Origin: Pirellulales bacterium
GTDB taxonomy: Bacteria > Planctomycetota > Planctomycetia > Pirellulales > Thermoguttaceae
Assembly (NCBI GenBank): GCA_030605745.1
Contig: JAUWHT010000345.1
Span: forward strand, 1-6,767
Direction of reading: 5' to 3'
DNA length: 6,767 nucleotides
Both the position numbers and the translations under genes were made by a program. Below are positions 1 through 5,853 of this stretch, piece after piece; position 1 is the first letter of the stretch, and every line of letters starts with the position of its first letter. Below the pieces are notes generated by a model. It was not told the origin of the DNA and did no database searches. It saw only the letters and a list, made by a program, of their open reading frames with translations.

Positions 1-146
1 GCGTTGGATCCCCAGTGTCCGGATATTGCACCCTTATCCCGACCAGCGATTGATCGTCACCAACCCGAGGTAGGAGCCGTATGAGGTAGTTCTTCACATA
101 CGGATCTGTGCGGGGGGCCGCCCGCAAGGGCGGTCCCTACCGCGAC
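1..146 (+). mobile_element. 3' end of a group II intron (IIC-like), truncated by the window
   Basis: Group II introns are self-splicing retroelements that encode a maturase/reverse transcriptase in domain IV and end in the short domains V and VI. Only the last part is present here. A domain V-like hairpin starts GAGCCGTATG at 74, and a GC-rich domain VI-like hairpin follows at 113-138 and ends in CCCTACCGCGAC. That tail resembles the Ll.LtrB tail CCCTACTTCAC, which places the 3' splice site near 146 (intron ending in AC). Bases 1-73 would be domain IV. Two frames are open there, stopping at TAG 71-73 and TGA 82-84, but neither shows a motif that proves it is the maturase C-terminus. The element abuts the RadC-like reading frame directly. 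Insertion type (IIC) is inferred from the hairpin shapes only. Confidence 0.72.
74..146 (+). ncRNA. Group II intron domains V and VI (ribozyme core)
   Basis: Domain V is the catalytic core of the intron. In 74-107 the lower stem pairs GAGCCGTA (74-81) with TACGGATC (99-106). A two-base bulge (97-98) and an upper stem TGAGG/CTTCA follow, capped by a short loop around 87-91. The catalytic triad A75-G76-C77 is present. Two positions differ from the usual form: G76 faces A104, where a U normally makes the conserved G-U wobble, and the apical loop is not a GNRA tetraloop. Domain VI pairs 114-123 with 128-137 around a GCAA loop, and A139 lies eight bases from the inferred 3' end, the usual place for the branch-point adenosine. 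The changes may mean a dead ribozyme or a lineage variant. Confidence 0.68.
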
Positions 147-183
147 CATAAAAGAACTCAAACTCACCTATGAACGTAAGCGA

Positions 184-579
184 GTGGACGATGATCTGCT
201 GTTTACACCGGTGGAGTCTGCTGATCACGTTTATTATCTGTTTCGCGAAATGCAAAACGAAGCCAGGGAGAAAATCGTATGCCTTCACCTAAATCCAAAG
301 CTTGAGATCCTTTCTTATGAAGTAGTGGCAATGGGCACAGCCCATTATGTCATTTCCGACCCCATTGAAGTTTTCAGGGGCGCCATCGTTGTTCGCGCTT
401 CAAAGATTATCATTATTCACAATCACCCCGCTGGTTCTTCAAAACCTTCAGAAGCGGACCGGAAAGGGGCTGCCAAAATCCGCGAACTGGGAGAGTTACA
501 CAATATACGATTACAGGATTTCATGATCATTGGCGAAGATGGTTATTTCAGTTTTGATGAAGAAGGCATGTTTGAATAA
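184..579 (+). CDS. RadC-family JAB-domain protein, N-terminus adjoining the intron
   Basis: This is a short RadC-type protein made only of the JAB/MPN metalloprotein fold. Counting from GTG 184, the JAMM-type zinc and catalytic residues are in place: Glu46 (SYEVVAMG), then HNHPAG with His79 and His81, Ser89 and Asp92 (KPSEAD). RadC proteins were named for DNA repair, but their molecular role is unsettled, and short forms of this kind are common on mobile elements. The usual N-terminal helix-hairpin-helix part is absent. The same frame is open upstream to 85, and 148-183 encodes a plausible RadC first strand (IKELKLTYERKR), so the true exon probably begins near 147. GTG 184 is simply the first usable start and has no clear ribosome site. 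The gene is clearly AT-richer than the genes to its right, which suggests acquisition. Family call is firm; whether it is expressed is unknown. Confidence 0.82.
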   Translation: MDDDLLFTPVESADHVYYLFREMQNEAREKIVCLHLNPKLEILSYEVVAMGTAHYVISDPIEVFRGAIVVRASKIIIIHNHPAGSSKPSEADRKGAAKIRELGELHNIRLQDFMIIGEDGYFSFDEEGMFE

Positions 580-595
580 ACCTATGCCTGCGGCA

Positions 596-617
596 CCCCG
601 ACAACAAGCTGTCGGGG
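596..617 (+). terminator. Terminator-like hairpin downstream of the RadC-like gene
   Basis: CCCCGACA (596-603) pairs perfectly with TGTCGGGG (610-617) across a 6-nt loop, starting 17 bases after the RadC-like stop codon. The stem is 8 bp and GC-rich, as in intrinsic terminators, but no T-run follows on either strand. It could be a terminator without a U-tract, an mRNA-stabilising stem, or part of a dispersed intergenic repeat. Group IIC introns are known to favour sites next to such hairpins, but this one lies on the far side of the gene from the intron. Confidence 0.4.
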
Positions 618-623
618 CCACCC

Positions 624-740
624 ATGAGGTGTTCAGATGACAATAATAACAAGAACTGAAATTTTGACTATTTCCAAGAACTCCGGGCAATTGTCGACTT
701 ACTCTATCGGAATGCAAAAAAAGAGGGGCTGCCTGTATGA
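624..740 (+). pseudogene. Small broken ORF with an internal TGA (unknown product)
   Basis: From ATG 624 the frame reads MRCSDDNNNKN, meets TGA at 657-659, and continues in the same frame to a second TGA at 738-740. The 26 residues after the first stop look like a real amphipathic helix with a charged tail, with segments such as FDYFQELRAIVDLL and NAKKEGLPV. No start codon lies between the two stops in this frame. The simplest reading is a protein of about 38 residues interrupted by one nonsense mutation, in an AT-rich stretch like the RadC-like gene just upstream. I do not recognise the family. A 39-codon ORF in another frame (ATG 637 to TAA 756) covers the same bases but looks less protein-like. 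Confidence 0.32.
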
Positions 741-796
741 CAAAGTATGCGGGTAATGAAATCCTTGATTCAAGTCAGGCCATGATTGGTGATGTG

Positions 797-1786
797 TCAA
801 AAGCCGCCGCCGGTGAACTCCAGCAGTGCTATTCCGGCGCGGATCCATAGGGGTATGGTAAGGATGCTTGCGATGGACGTGCCCAAAACCACGCGCAGTG
901 CCGCGGCCGAGTCGCCACCGTAAAGCCTGGCCAGCAGGATTGGAAATACGGCCGACGGCATGGCCGCCGCGACCACGATCACGCGCTTCAGTTCGATGGT
1001 GCACGGCAGCAGCATTGCTACCAACAGAAACGCCGTCGGCAGTACGCACAACCGCAGCAGGACCGACCAGGCGATCTGCTTGGCGCTATCCACGGTGTTC
1101 CAAGCGTTGCCGTTGTGGCGGAGTTGATCGGCGATGGTGGCCCCGATCAGGACCATCGACATCGGAATTGCCGCATGACCGAGCCACTCGATCGCCGTGG
1201 TCAAGAACTCCGGCAGGTGGGCGGCGAGGCCAAGGAAGTTGAACAACAGTGCTACGGCGATGGTAACGGTCGGCGGATTGATCATCTGTCGCCACCATCG
1301 GCTGCTCGCCGTGCTGCTGATCAGCGCTACGCCGAGGGTCCAAATTGCCAACTCGGAACCGAGATTATGTACGAACAACACGCCGAGTGTCTGATCGTCG
1401 AACAACAGTTTAATTAGCGGAATTGGGATGTAACCGTAGTTGTAGACTCCGATGCACAGTACAAAAGTGCGGCGCGCTTTGGCGTCCACCAGTCCATGCC
1501 AACCTCTTGCGAGCCGACCAACAAGCGTCGCCACCGCAAATCCCAGCGCTATCGAGAAGAAGCCTACTATCGGCGGCAAGATCAGATTGTCTGCCTCTTT
1601 TAGCGTCGGATTGTCGCTGATGACAGTGAAGATCAGACACGGCAAAAGCACGCGAATAATCAACTTCAAGAGGCTATTGTCCGCCTCTTCGCTGAGCCAT
1701 CCGAGCTGCCGTACCATCGCACCGATACCGATGACGACAAACACCGATATCACCGCGCTGACGATCATTGGCCATTGGTCGTTCAT
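797..1786 (-). CDS. AEC-family (auxin efflux carrier-type) membrane transporter
   Basis: This 329-residue inner-membrane protein has about ten hydrophobic segments (roughly 7-26, 40-57, 68-90, 108-126, 134-156, 171-190, 205-220, 238-260, 267-286, 296-316). Family features fit the AEC fold: LIIRVLLPCLIF (42-53), the Asn-x-Gly element in the fourth segment (N116-Y117-G118, then IPIPLI), NPPTVTIAVALLF (170-182), IPMSMVLIGATI (207-218) and the C-terminal LARLYGGDSAAA...SILTIPLW. Bacterial AEC members move small organic acids such as malate or malonate, or unknown metabolites; the substrate cannot be read here. A stop codon lies in frame just 9 bases before ATG 1786, so no longer start is possible. 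No Shine-Dalgarno is visible, and a C-rich leader (complement of the G-run repeat) sits directly upstream. It follows the M16 pair on the same strand after 93 bp, so co-transcription is possible. Confidence 0.9.
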   Translation of the reverse strand: MNDQWPMIVSAVISVFVVIGIGAMVRQLGWLSEEADNSLLKLIIRVLLPCLIFTVISDNPTLKEADNLILPPIVGFFSIALGFAVATLVGRLARGWHGLVDAKARRTFVLCIGVYNYGYIPIPLIKLLFDDQTLGVLFVHNLGSELAIWTLGVALISSTASSRWWRQMINPPTVTIAVALLFNFLGLAAHLPEFLTTAIEWLGHAAIPMSMVLIGATIADQLRHNGNAWNTVDSAKQIAWSVLLRLCVLPTAFLLVAMLLPCTIELKRVIVVAAAMPSAVFPILLARLYGGDSAAALRVVLGTSIASILTIPLWIRAGIALLEFTGGGF

Positions 1787-1795
1787 GGAAAATTA

Positions 1796-1835
1796 GGGGC
1801 CAGGGGCGAGGGGTCAGGGGCCAGGGGTTAGGGGG
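1796..1835 (+). repeat. Heptad G-run tandem repeat (G-quadruplex-capable)
   Basis: Six runs of four or more G start at 1796, 1803, 1810, 1817, 1824 and 1831, that is, exactly every 7 bases. The 3-nt spacers are CCA, CGA, TCA, CCA and TTA. The unit is GGGG plus three variable bases. By the usual rules (four runs of at least three G, loops of 1-7 nt) this can fold as a G-quadruplex on the plus strand. The transcript of the minus-strand genes would carry the C-rich complement, ending 9 bases before the AEC start codon. Similar GGGG-NNN stretches occur between genes in some planctomycete and cyanobacterial genomes, as far as I recall. Confidence 0.85.
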
Positions 1836-1879
1836 CCATGTAGTCCTGATTCGCTACATTGATAAGTGGTGGCCGGTGG

Positions 1880-3118
1880 TTACTTCGGCGGCGGCAGTTC
1901 GGCCAGGGGGCCGATGGTTACGGTTGTGCTGTGGGTAAGCGGGTACTTGGCCAACACGGCTGTGACCTCGTCCAAGGTGACTGCGGTCACTGCGTCCAGG
2001 TCGTCGGCGATGCTGCGGTACTCACGGCGATAGACCCAATCGCTGCCCAGGGTGAACAGCCGGCCGCGGGGGCGCTCGCCGGAGAGCACGATCCGCGAGC
2101 GTACCTTGCTCTTGGCCATCTCCAACTCGGCCGGTGTGATGCCGTCGGCTTCCGCGCGGCGGTAGACATCGAGGATTCGCTGAAGGTTCTCCTCGGCAGA
2201 GTTGGGCTGGCAACTCATCGAGGTCATCATCAGGCCCGCCCCTTGGTACTCGCAGTGGTTAAGCGCCGCATGTTCAGCCAGCCCGGGGTCGATCAGTTCC
2301 CAATACAGCCGGCTGCCCGAGTCGTCGCCCAGCACGGTGGCCAGCAGCTTGGCCGCGTAGCGGTCGTGGTCTTCGGCGGCCGGACCGCCGGCGAGCTGCA
2401 TCGCGTATTGCTGCGTGGCGGTTTGCTTGTGAATCGTTTGGAATCCTTCGTGGGGTGTGGGCTGCTCAATGGTCCGCGAGACCTCCAGTGGTTCCCAACT
2501 CCCGCAACACCGCCGGGCGCATGCCACCAGGGCATGGAAGTCGATCCGCCCGGCAGCGGCCAGCACGATGTTGCCCGGGCTGTAGCGGCGCCGGAAATAC
2601 TCCCGCATCATTTCGACCGGCAGGTCGGTAATACTCTCCACCGTGCCCAGCACACTGTGGCCCAACGGATACGAGCCATAGAAGGCAGCCCTGCATTTCT
2701 CGTCGGCCCCGAACGGCGGCTGGTCGTCGTACATCCAGATCTCTTCGATGATCACCTGCTTTTCGGTATCGAAGTCATCCTCGCGGAGCGAGGGGCGGAG
2801 GATATCGGCCAGCAACTCGACCGCGCGGTCCTGGTACTCCGGCAACACGGCCGCGTAGTAGACTGTGTTCTCCTCGTTGGTAAACGCGTTGTGATGTGCG
2901 CCCATCTCGTCGAACTCGCGGTTCACGTCGTCGGGCGACCGGGTAGGGGTGCCCTTGAACACCATGTGCTCGAGGAAATGGCTCACGCCGGCAATCGCCC
3001 CGGTCTCGTCCCGCGAACCGCTCTTGACGAAGAAGCCCAAGGCCGTCGAATATGCCTGGCCGTTGCACTCGGCAACGATCTGAAGACCATTTTCCAGTGT
3101 GTGGTTACGAAACTCCAA
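1880..3118 (-). CDS. M16-family zinc metallopeptidase, catalytic subunit
   Basis: This 412-residue insulinase/mitochondrial-processing-peptidase-type protein carries the inverted zinc motif HFLEH (H47, E50, H51), with the third ligand Glu126 in VIIEEI, 74 residues on. The N-terminal M16 domain covers about 1-200. The C-terminal M16 domain (about 210-405) contains SRLYWEL, but the Arg and Tyr that normally hold the substrate are replaced (I276 and E282 by alignment with the partner gene). No signal peptide is seen, so it should act in the cytoplasm on peptides or unfolded proteins. The start is TTG at 3118, chosen because GGAGGTG lies 4 bases upstream and the protein then begins at the typical MEFRNHTLENGL. 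It overlaps the partner's stop by 14 bp, so translational coupling is likely. Length is usual for one half of a two-subunit M16 enzyme. Confidence 0.93.
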   Translation of the reverse strand: MEFRNHTLENGLQIVAECNGQAYSTALGFFVKSGSRDETGAIAGVSHFLEHMVFKGTPTRSPDDVNREFDEMGAHHNAFTNEENTVYYAAVLPEYQDRAVELLADILRPSLREDDFDTEKQVIIEEIWMYDDQPPFGADEKCRAAFYGSYPLGHSVLGTVESITDLPVEMMREYFRRRYSPGNIVLAAAGRIDFHALVACARRCCGSWEPLEVSRTIEQPTPHEGFQTIHKQTATQQYAMQLAGGPAAEDHDRYAAKLLATVLGDDSGSRLYWELIDPGLAEHAALNHCEYQGAGLMMTSMSCQPNSAEENLQRILDVYRRAEADGITPAELEMAKSKVRSRIVLSGERPRGRLFTLGSDWVYRREYRSIADDLDAVTAVTLDEVTAVLAKYPLTHSTTVTIGPLAELPPPK

Positions 3119-4349
3119 CGGGCACCTCCAACTTGCGGGGACCGAGCGTGACTATTGTGAAATCGTCCGGCGGATGCTCGGCCAGGTATGCATTGATGCT
3201 TCGGCACGTCAGCGCGTCGACCAGCCGACCCACTTCGTCCAGCGTCCGCACGCGGCCCAGGTGGTACCAATCACGGGCGACCGCTGAGCTGCGCGCGGCG
3301 CTGGACTCCTGCTGCATGATCAGGGCGCTTTTGATGCGTGCCTTCAGCCGCCCCAGTTCGTTCTCTTCGATGCCGTTGGTCAGTCGGGTCAGCTCGCCGA
3401 GCGTGACGTCCAAGGTCTCTTGTGCCCGATCGGCGCTCGTTCCGGCGTAGCAGAACACTGCGGCCCGATCGCGCAGCGTGTGGTACACGGCGTAGACGCT
3501 GTAGCACAGGCCGCGGCGCTCGCGGACCTCGGTAAACAGCCGGGCGCTGCAACCGCTGCCAAGTACACCCACCGCACCCCATGCCTGGAAGTAATCCCGG
3601 TCGCGATAAGGCACGCTCGGCCAGGCGATGCCGATCTGGGTCTGGTTCGACTGGTAGGGCAGGTGTTTGTATTTCGCTCCGGCTGCCTTCTCGGCGACAG
3701 GTTCGGCCGCACGCGGCTCCCAGTCGCCCAGCAGCCCAGCAACGTGATCCTTGAGTTCTTCCCAATCGAATCGTCCGGCCACACCCAGGATGGCCCCGCC
3801 CGGGCGGTAGCGCCGGTCGAAATGACGGCAGACCTGGTCGATGGTGATCGCCTCGAGCGATTGCTGCTCGCCTTGTGCCGGCCGGCCCCAGGGGTCGGGA
3901 TAGTGGCGGCGGCGCAGCTCGATCATCAGCTTTTGCGCCGGCTCGTCTTCCACCGCATGAAGCTCTTGCAGGCACACTGCTCGAGCGGCCTCCAACTGCT
4001 CGGTCGGCAGGCGCGGCCTGCGGAGCACGTCGGCGAAGATGCCCAGTGCGGTCGACAGGTTCTCGGCCAGCGTCGCGCCGCTGAAGCCGGTGTGGGCGCT
4101 GGAAACCGACTCGTGCCGCTCTACGCCCAGGTTGTCCAGGTCGAGGACGAACCGGCGGCTGTCCCGCTTGCCCGCCCCGCGCAGGGCCATCTCGCACGTG
4201 AAGCCGCCCAGCCCGCTCAACTCGGCCGGGTCGTGCACGCTGCCGGCCGGCACCAGGCAGGTAAAAGCGGCCGAACCAAGCCACATCATCGGCTCGGCAA
4301 CTAGTACCAGACCGTTGGAAAAGGTATGCGACAGGATTGCGTTGGTCAC
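3105..4349 (-). CDS. M16-family peptidase-like protein, non-catalytic partner subunit
   Basis: This 414-residue protein shares the M16 two-domain layout with the gene after it, but the zinc motif is gone. Where HFLEH should stand it reads GFTCE (49-53), inside the otherwise conserved GLGGFTCEMALRG. The C-terminal domain keeps ARLFTEVRERRGLCYSVYA (269-287), with Arg276 and Tyr283, which in this family bind the substrate. In known bacterial and mitochondrial M16 heterodimers one subunit supplies zinc and the other supplies this R/Y pair; this gene fits the second role. No signal peptide is visible. The start is GTG at 4349, with AGAGGA six bases upstream. It is first in the minus-strand unit and diverges from the sulfotransferase gene. 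The family is certain; that the two proteins form one enzyme is inferred from complementary residues and the overlap. Confidence 0.92.
   Translation of the reverse strand: MTNAILSHTFSNGLVLVAEPMMWLGSAAFTCLVPAGSVHDPAELSGLGGFTCEMALRGAGKRDSRRFVLDLDNLGVERHESVSSAHTGFSGATLAENLSTALGIFADVLRRPRLPTEQLEAARAVCLQELHAVEDEPAQKLMIELRRRHYPDPWGRPAQGEQQSLEAITIDQVCRHFDRRYRPGGAILGVAGRFDWEELKDHVAGLLGDWEPRAAEPVAEKAAGAKYKHLPYQSNQTQIGIAWPSVPYRDRDYFQAWGAVGVLGSGCSARLFTEVRERRGLCYSVYAVYHTLRDRAAVFCYAGTSADRAQETLDVTLGELTRLTNGIEENELGRLKARIKSALIMQQESSAARSSAVARDWYHLGRVRTLDEVGRLVDALTCRSINAYLAEHPPDDFTIVTLGPRKLEVPVGVS
3123..3129 (-). promoter_or_regulatory. Shine-Dalgarno for the TTG start of the catalytic M16 gene
   Basis: Read on the minus strand, GGAGGTG is followed by CCCG and then TTG (3118-3116). 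This is a near-perfect ribosome site lying inside the last codons of the upstream gene. It decides the unusual TTG start and explains how the second subunit is re-initiated within the overlap. Confidence 0.75.
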
Positions 4350-4355
4350 GTAATT

Positions 4356-4361
4356 TCCTCT
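4356..4361 (-). promoter_or_regulatory. Shine-Dalgarno for the GTG start of the M16 partner gene
   Basis: The minus strand reads AGAGGA, six bases, then GTG (4349-4347). The spacing is right for ribosome binding and supports the GTG start. Confidence 0.6.
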
Positions 4362-4439
4362 TGTCGTTTAGCGGCCTGGCTTGCCCGGCATGTTGGCACT
4401 AAACCAAATTGGCCGTCCAACAACACGCCTGACCACACC

Positions 4440-4467
4440 TTGCCAACGGTCGCCGAATCGATAGAAT
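4440..4467 (+). promoter_or_regulatory. Sigma70-like promoter for the sulfotransferase gene
   Basis: TTGCCA (4440-4445) and TAGAAT (4462-4467) each match the -35 and -10 consensus at five of six bases, with a 16-base spacer. Transcription would begin near 4474, giving a leader of about 57 nt to ATG 4531. Promoter consensus in planctomycetes is less well defined than in Escherichia coli, so this is a candidate only. Confidence 0.42.
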
Positions 4468-4472
4468 ATCGA
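4458..4472. promoter_or_regulatory. Palindrome over the -10 box, possible operator
   Basis: TCGATA (4458-4463) and TATCGA (4467-4472) form a perfect 6-bp inverted repeat around GAA. It overlaps the candidate -10 box and lies between two divergent genes, which is a usual place for a repressor site. No regulator gene is present in the window to pair with it. Confidence 0.33.
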
Positions 4473-4530
4473 CAATATGGGTGGGAGTCGTGTGCACCCC
4501 GCCTGTTTGCATGTCTTGGAGAAAAGGTCC

Positions 4531-5787
4531 ATGATAACATCGGTGACTGCTTCGTTCAAGCGTCGGCCCAAGGTGCGGCTTGCCATCCGAGTTGCCAATC
4601 TGGTAGGTCGTGCATTGCGCGCTAGCGGTTTGCGTCTGGGCGATCTGGCCGAAGAAACGATCCTTCAGGCCGCCCAACGTCAAACCGGTCTGGATGACTT
4701 CGGGGACCAACGTTTTCGCGTTCCGTTGCGTGCCTTGCTCGACTCGTACGAGAACGACGCGAACCTGACGTTCGTCGGCCGAATGGTTGCCCAAGGGATG
4801 TTGATCCACCTGGTGGCCAACCGGCTTCGGATCCGCAACGATTTGGTTCGATTTCCACAGATTCTGGCGGGCGACATTCGACGGCCGCTCTTTGTTGTGG
4901 GTTTGCCGCGAACCGGTACGACCTTGCTGTACAACCTGTTAGCCCAGGATCCAAACTGCCGGCCGTTGCTCTTTTGGGAAACGATGCAACCCTCGCCTCC
5001 GCCGGATCGGCAGACTCGTGAGACCGACCCGAGGATCAAGCTCGCCGAGCAAATGGTCGCTCGGCTCAATCGTGCCGTGCCCAGTCTGCGAGCGATCCAC
5101 GAAATGAACCCCCGCGGGCCGGACGAATGCCTGGGCCTGCTGTTGAACACGTTTGTGACACCGTTCTTCCGCGGCAACTTGCCGCAATATCGCCGATGGC
5201 TCTACGCCATCGACGACAAAGAGTTGATTGCCGCGTACCGGGAATATCGTCAGCAACTCCTCTTGTTACAGTGCCGGTATTCGGCGGGACATTGGGTGCT
5301 CAAGTGTCCTTCGCATCTATTTGGGCTGCGCGCATTGCTCACCGTCCTGCCGGACGCCCGCGTCGTACAGACGCATCGCGACCCGGCCAAGGCCGTGCCA
5401 TCGTTATGCAGTCTGTCGGCCACTTTGGACGGGATGAGCTATGCCACGGTCGACCTCGCGGACGTGGGCCAACGGACCGTGGAAATCGTTCGGCAACTGA
5501 CGCTTCGGGGCATGCAGGCGCGGGAGTCGAGCAACGGCAGTCGAATTATCGACGTGCACTACGAAGACGTGGTAAGCAATCCGATCGGAGCGGTACGGCG
5601 CATCTACGGTCATTTTGGCTATCCCTACGACGACGCAATGGAGGATCGTTTCAAGGCGTACTTGGCGGCCAACCCGCGCCACAAGCACGGAGTGCATCAC
5701 TACAGCCTGGAGGACTTCGGGTTGGATCGCCCGTCGCTTGCCAGCGTTTTTGCCGAGTATTGTGAACGGTTCAAAATCCCGGTGTGA
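4531..5787 (+). CDS. Sulfotransferase family protein (PAPS-dependent type)
   Basis: This 418-residue protein resembles the Sulfotransfer_3 type, known mostly from actinobacteria and proteobacteria, which moves a sulfuryl group from PAPS to a hydroxyl or amine. An N-terminal helical region (1-115) includes LDDFGDQRFRVPL. Next comes the 5'-phosphosulfate loop GLPRTGTTLL (124-133), then WETMQPSPPP (149-158), HEMNPRGPDEC (190-200, acidic and His residues near the acceptor site), WVLKCPSHL (255-263) and the 3'-phosphate element THRDPAKAVPS (281-291, with Arg283 and Ser291). The start at 4531 is preferred: GGAG lies 9 bases upstream, and an in-frame ATG at 4477 has no ribosome site and would sit almost at the predicted transcript start. 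No signal peptide or membrane segment is seen, so it is probably cytoplasmic. The acceptor is unknown. A hydrolase-fold gene follows 66 bp later on the same strand. Confidence 0.88.
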   Translation: MITSVTASFKRRPKVRLAIRVANLVGRALRASGLRLGDLAEETILQAAQRQTGLDDFGDQRFRVPLRALLDSYENDANLTFVGRMVAQGMLIHLVANRLRIRNDLVRFPQILAGDIRRPLFVVGLPRTGTTLLYNLLAQDPNCRPLLFWETMQPSPPPDRQTRETDPRIKLAEQMVARLNRAVPSLRAIHEMNPRGPDECLGLLLNTFVTPFFRGNLPQYRRWLYAIDDKELIAAYREYRQQLLLLQCRYSAGHWVLKCPSHLFGLRALLTVLPDARVVQTHRDPAKAVPSLCSLSATLDGMSYATVDLADVGQRTVEIVRQLTLRGMQARESSNGSRIIDVHYEDVVSNPIGAVRRIYGHFGYPYDDAMEDRFKAYLAANPRHKHGVHHYSLEDFGLDRPSLASVFAEYCERFKIPV

Positions 5788-5853
5788 GGCTAGCCGGTCC
5801 ACGGTCGTACATGCTGCGGTCAACGAAGCTGTCCCCTAGCTACCCATATCGCC

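Noticed and set aside
1..9. Integron-like core sites GCGTTRRRY at both window ends (1-9 and 6759-6767)
   Set aside because: The 7-base core is expected about a dozen times by chance in this length on both strands. No partner RYYYAAC box or attC fold was found near 6767, and no integrase is present.
657..659. Internal TGA of the small ORF as a selenocysteine codon
   Set aside because: No selenocysteine-insertion hairpin or redox motif around it; a nonsense mutation is simpler.
1796..1835. Heptad repeat as a CRISPR array
   Set aside because: Units are 7 bases with 3-base spacers, far too short, and there are no cas genes.
1838..1859. ATGTAG/CTACAT inverted repeat between the M16 and AEC genes as a terminator
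   Set aside because: Only 6 bp, AT-rich, 10-nt loop and no T-run; too weak to call.
1859..3151. Long plus-strand open frame (430 codons) opposite the catalytic M16 gene
   Set aside because: It lies almost wholly antisense to a gene with clear M16 motifs; high-GC genes often leave such open shadows, and its residues resemble no family.
3271..4304. Long open frames on both strands over the M16 partner gene
   Set aside because: Arg/Pro/Gly-rich or low-complexity translations overlapping a well-supported gene; shadows.
4477..4530. Longer start for the sulfotransferase at ATG 4477
   Set aside because: No ribosome site, nearly at the predicted transcript start, and the extra 18 residues are unlike the family's N-terminus; ATG 4531 has GGAG at good spacing.
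5127..5765. Open frame of 212 codons inside the sulfotransferase gene
   Set aside because: Arg-rich composition, and the main frame has all the sulfotransferase motifs.
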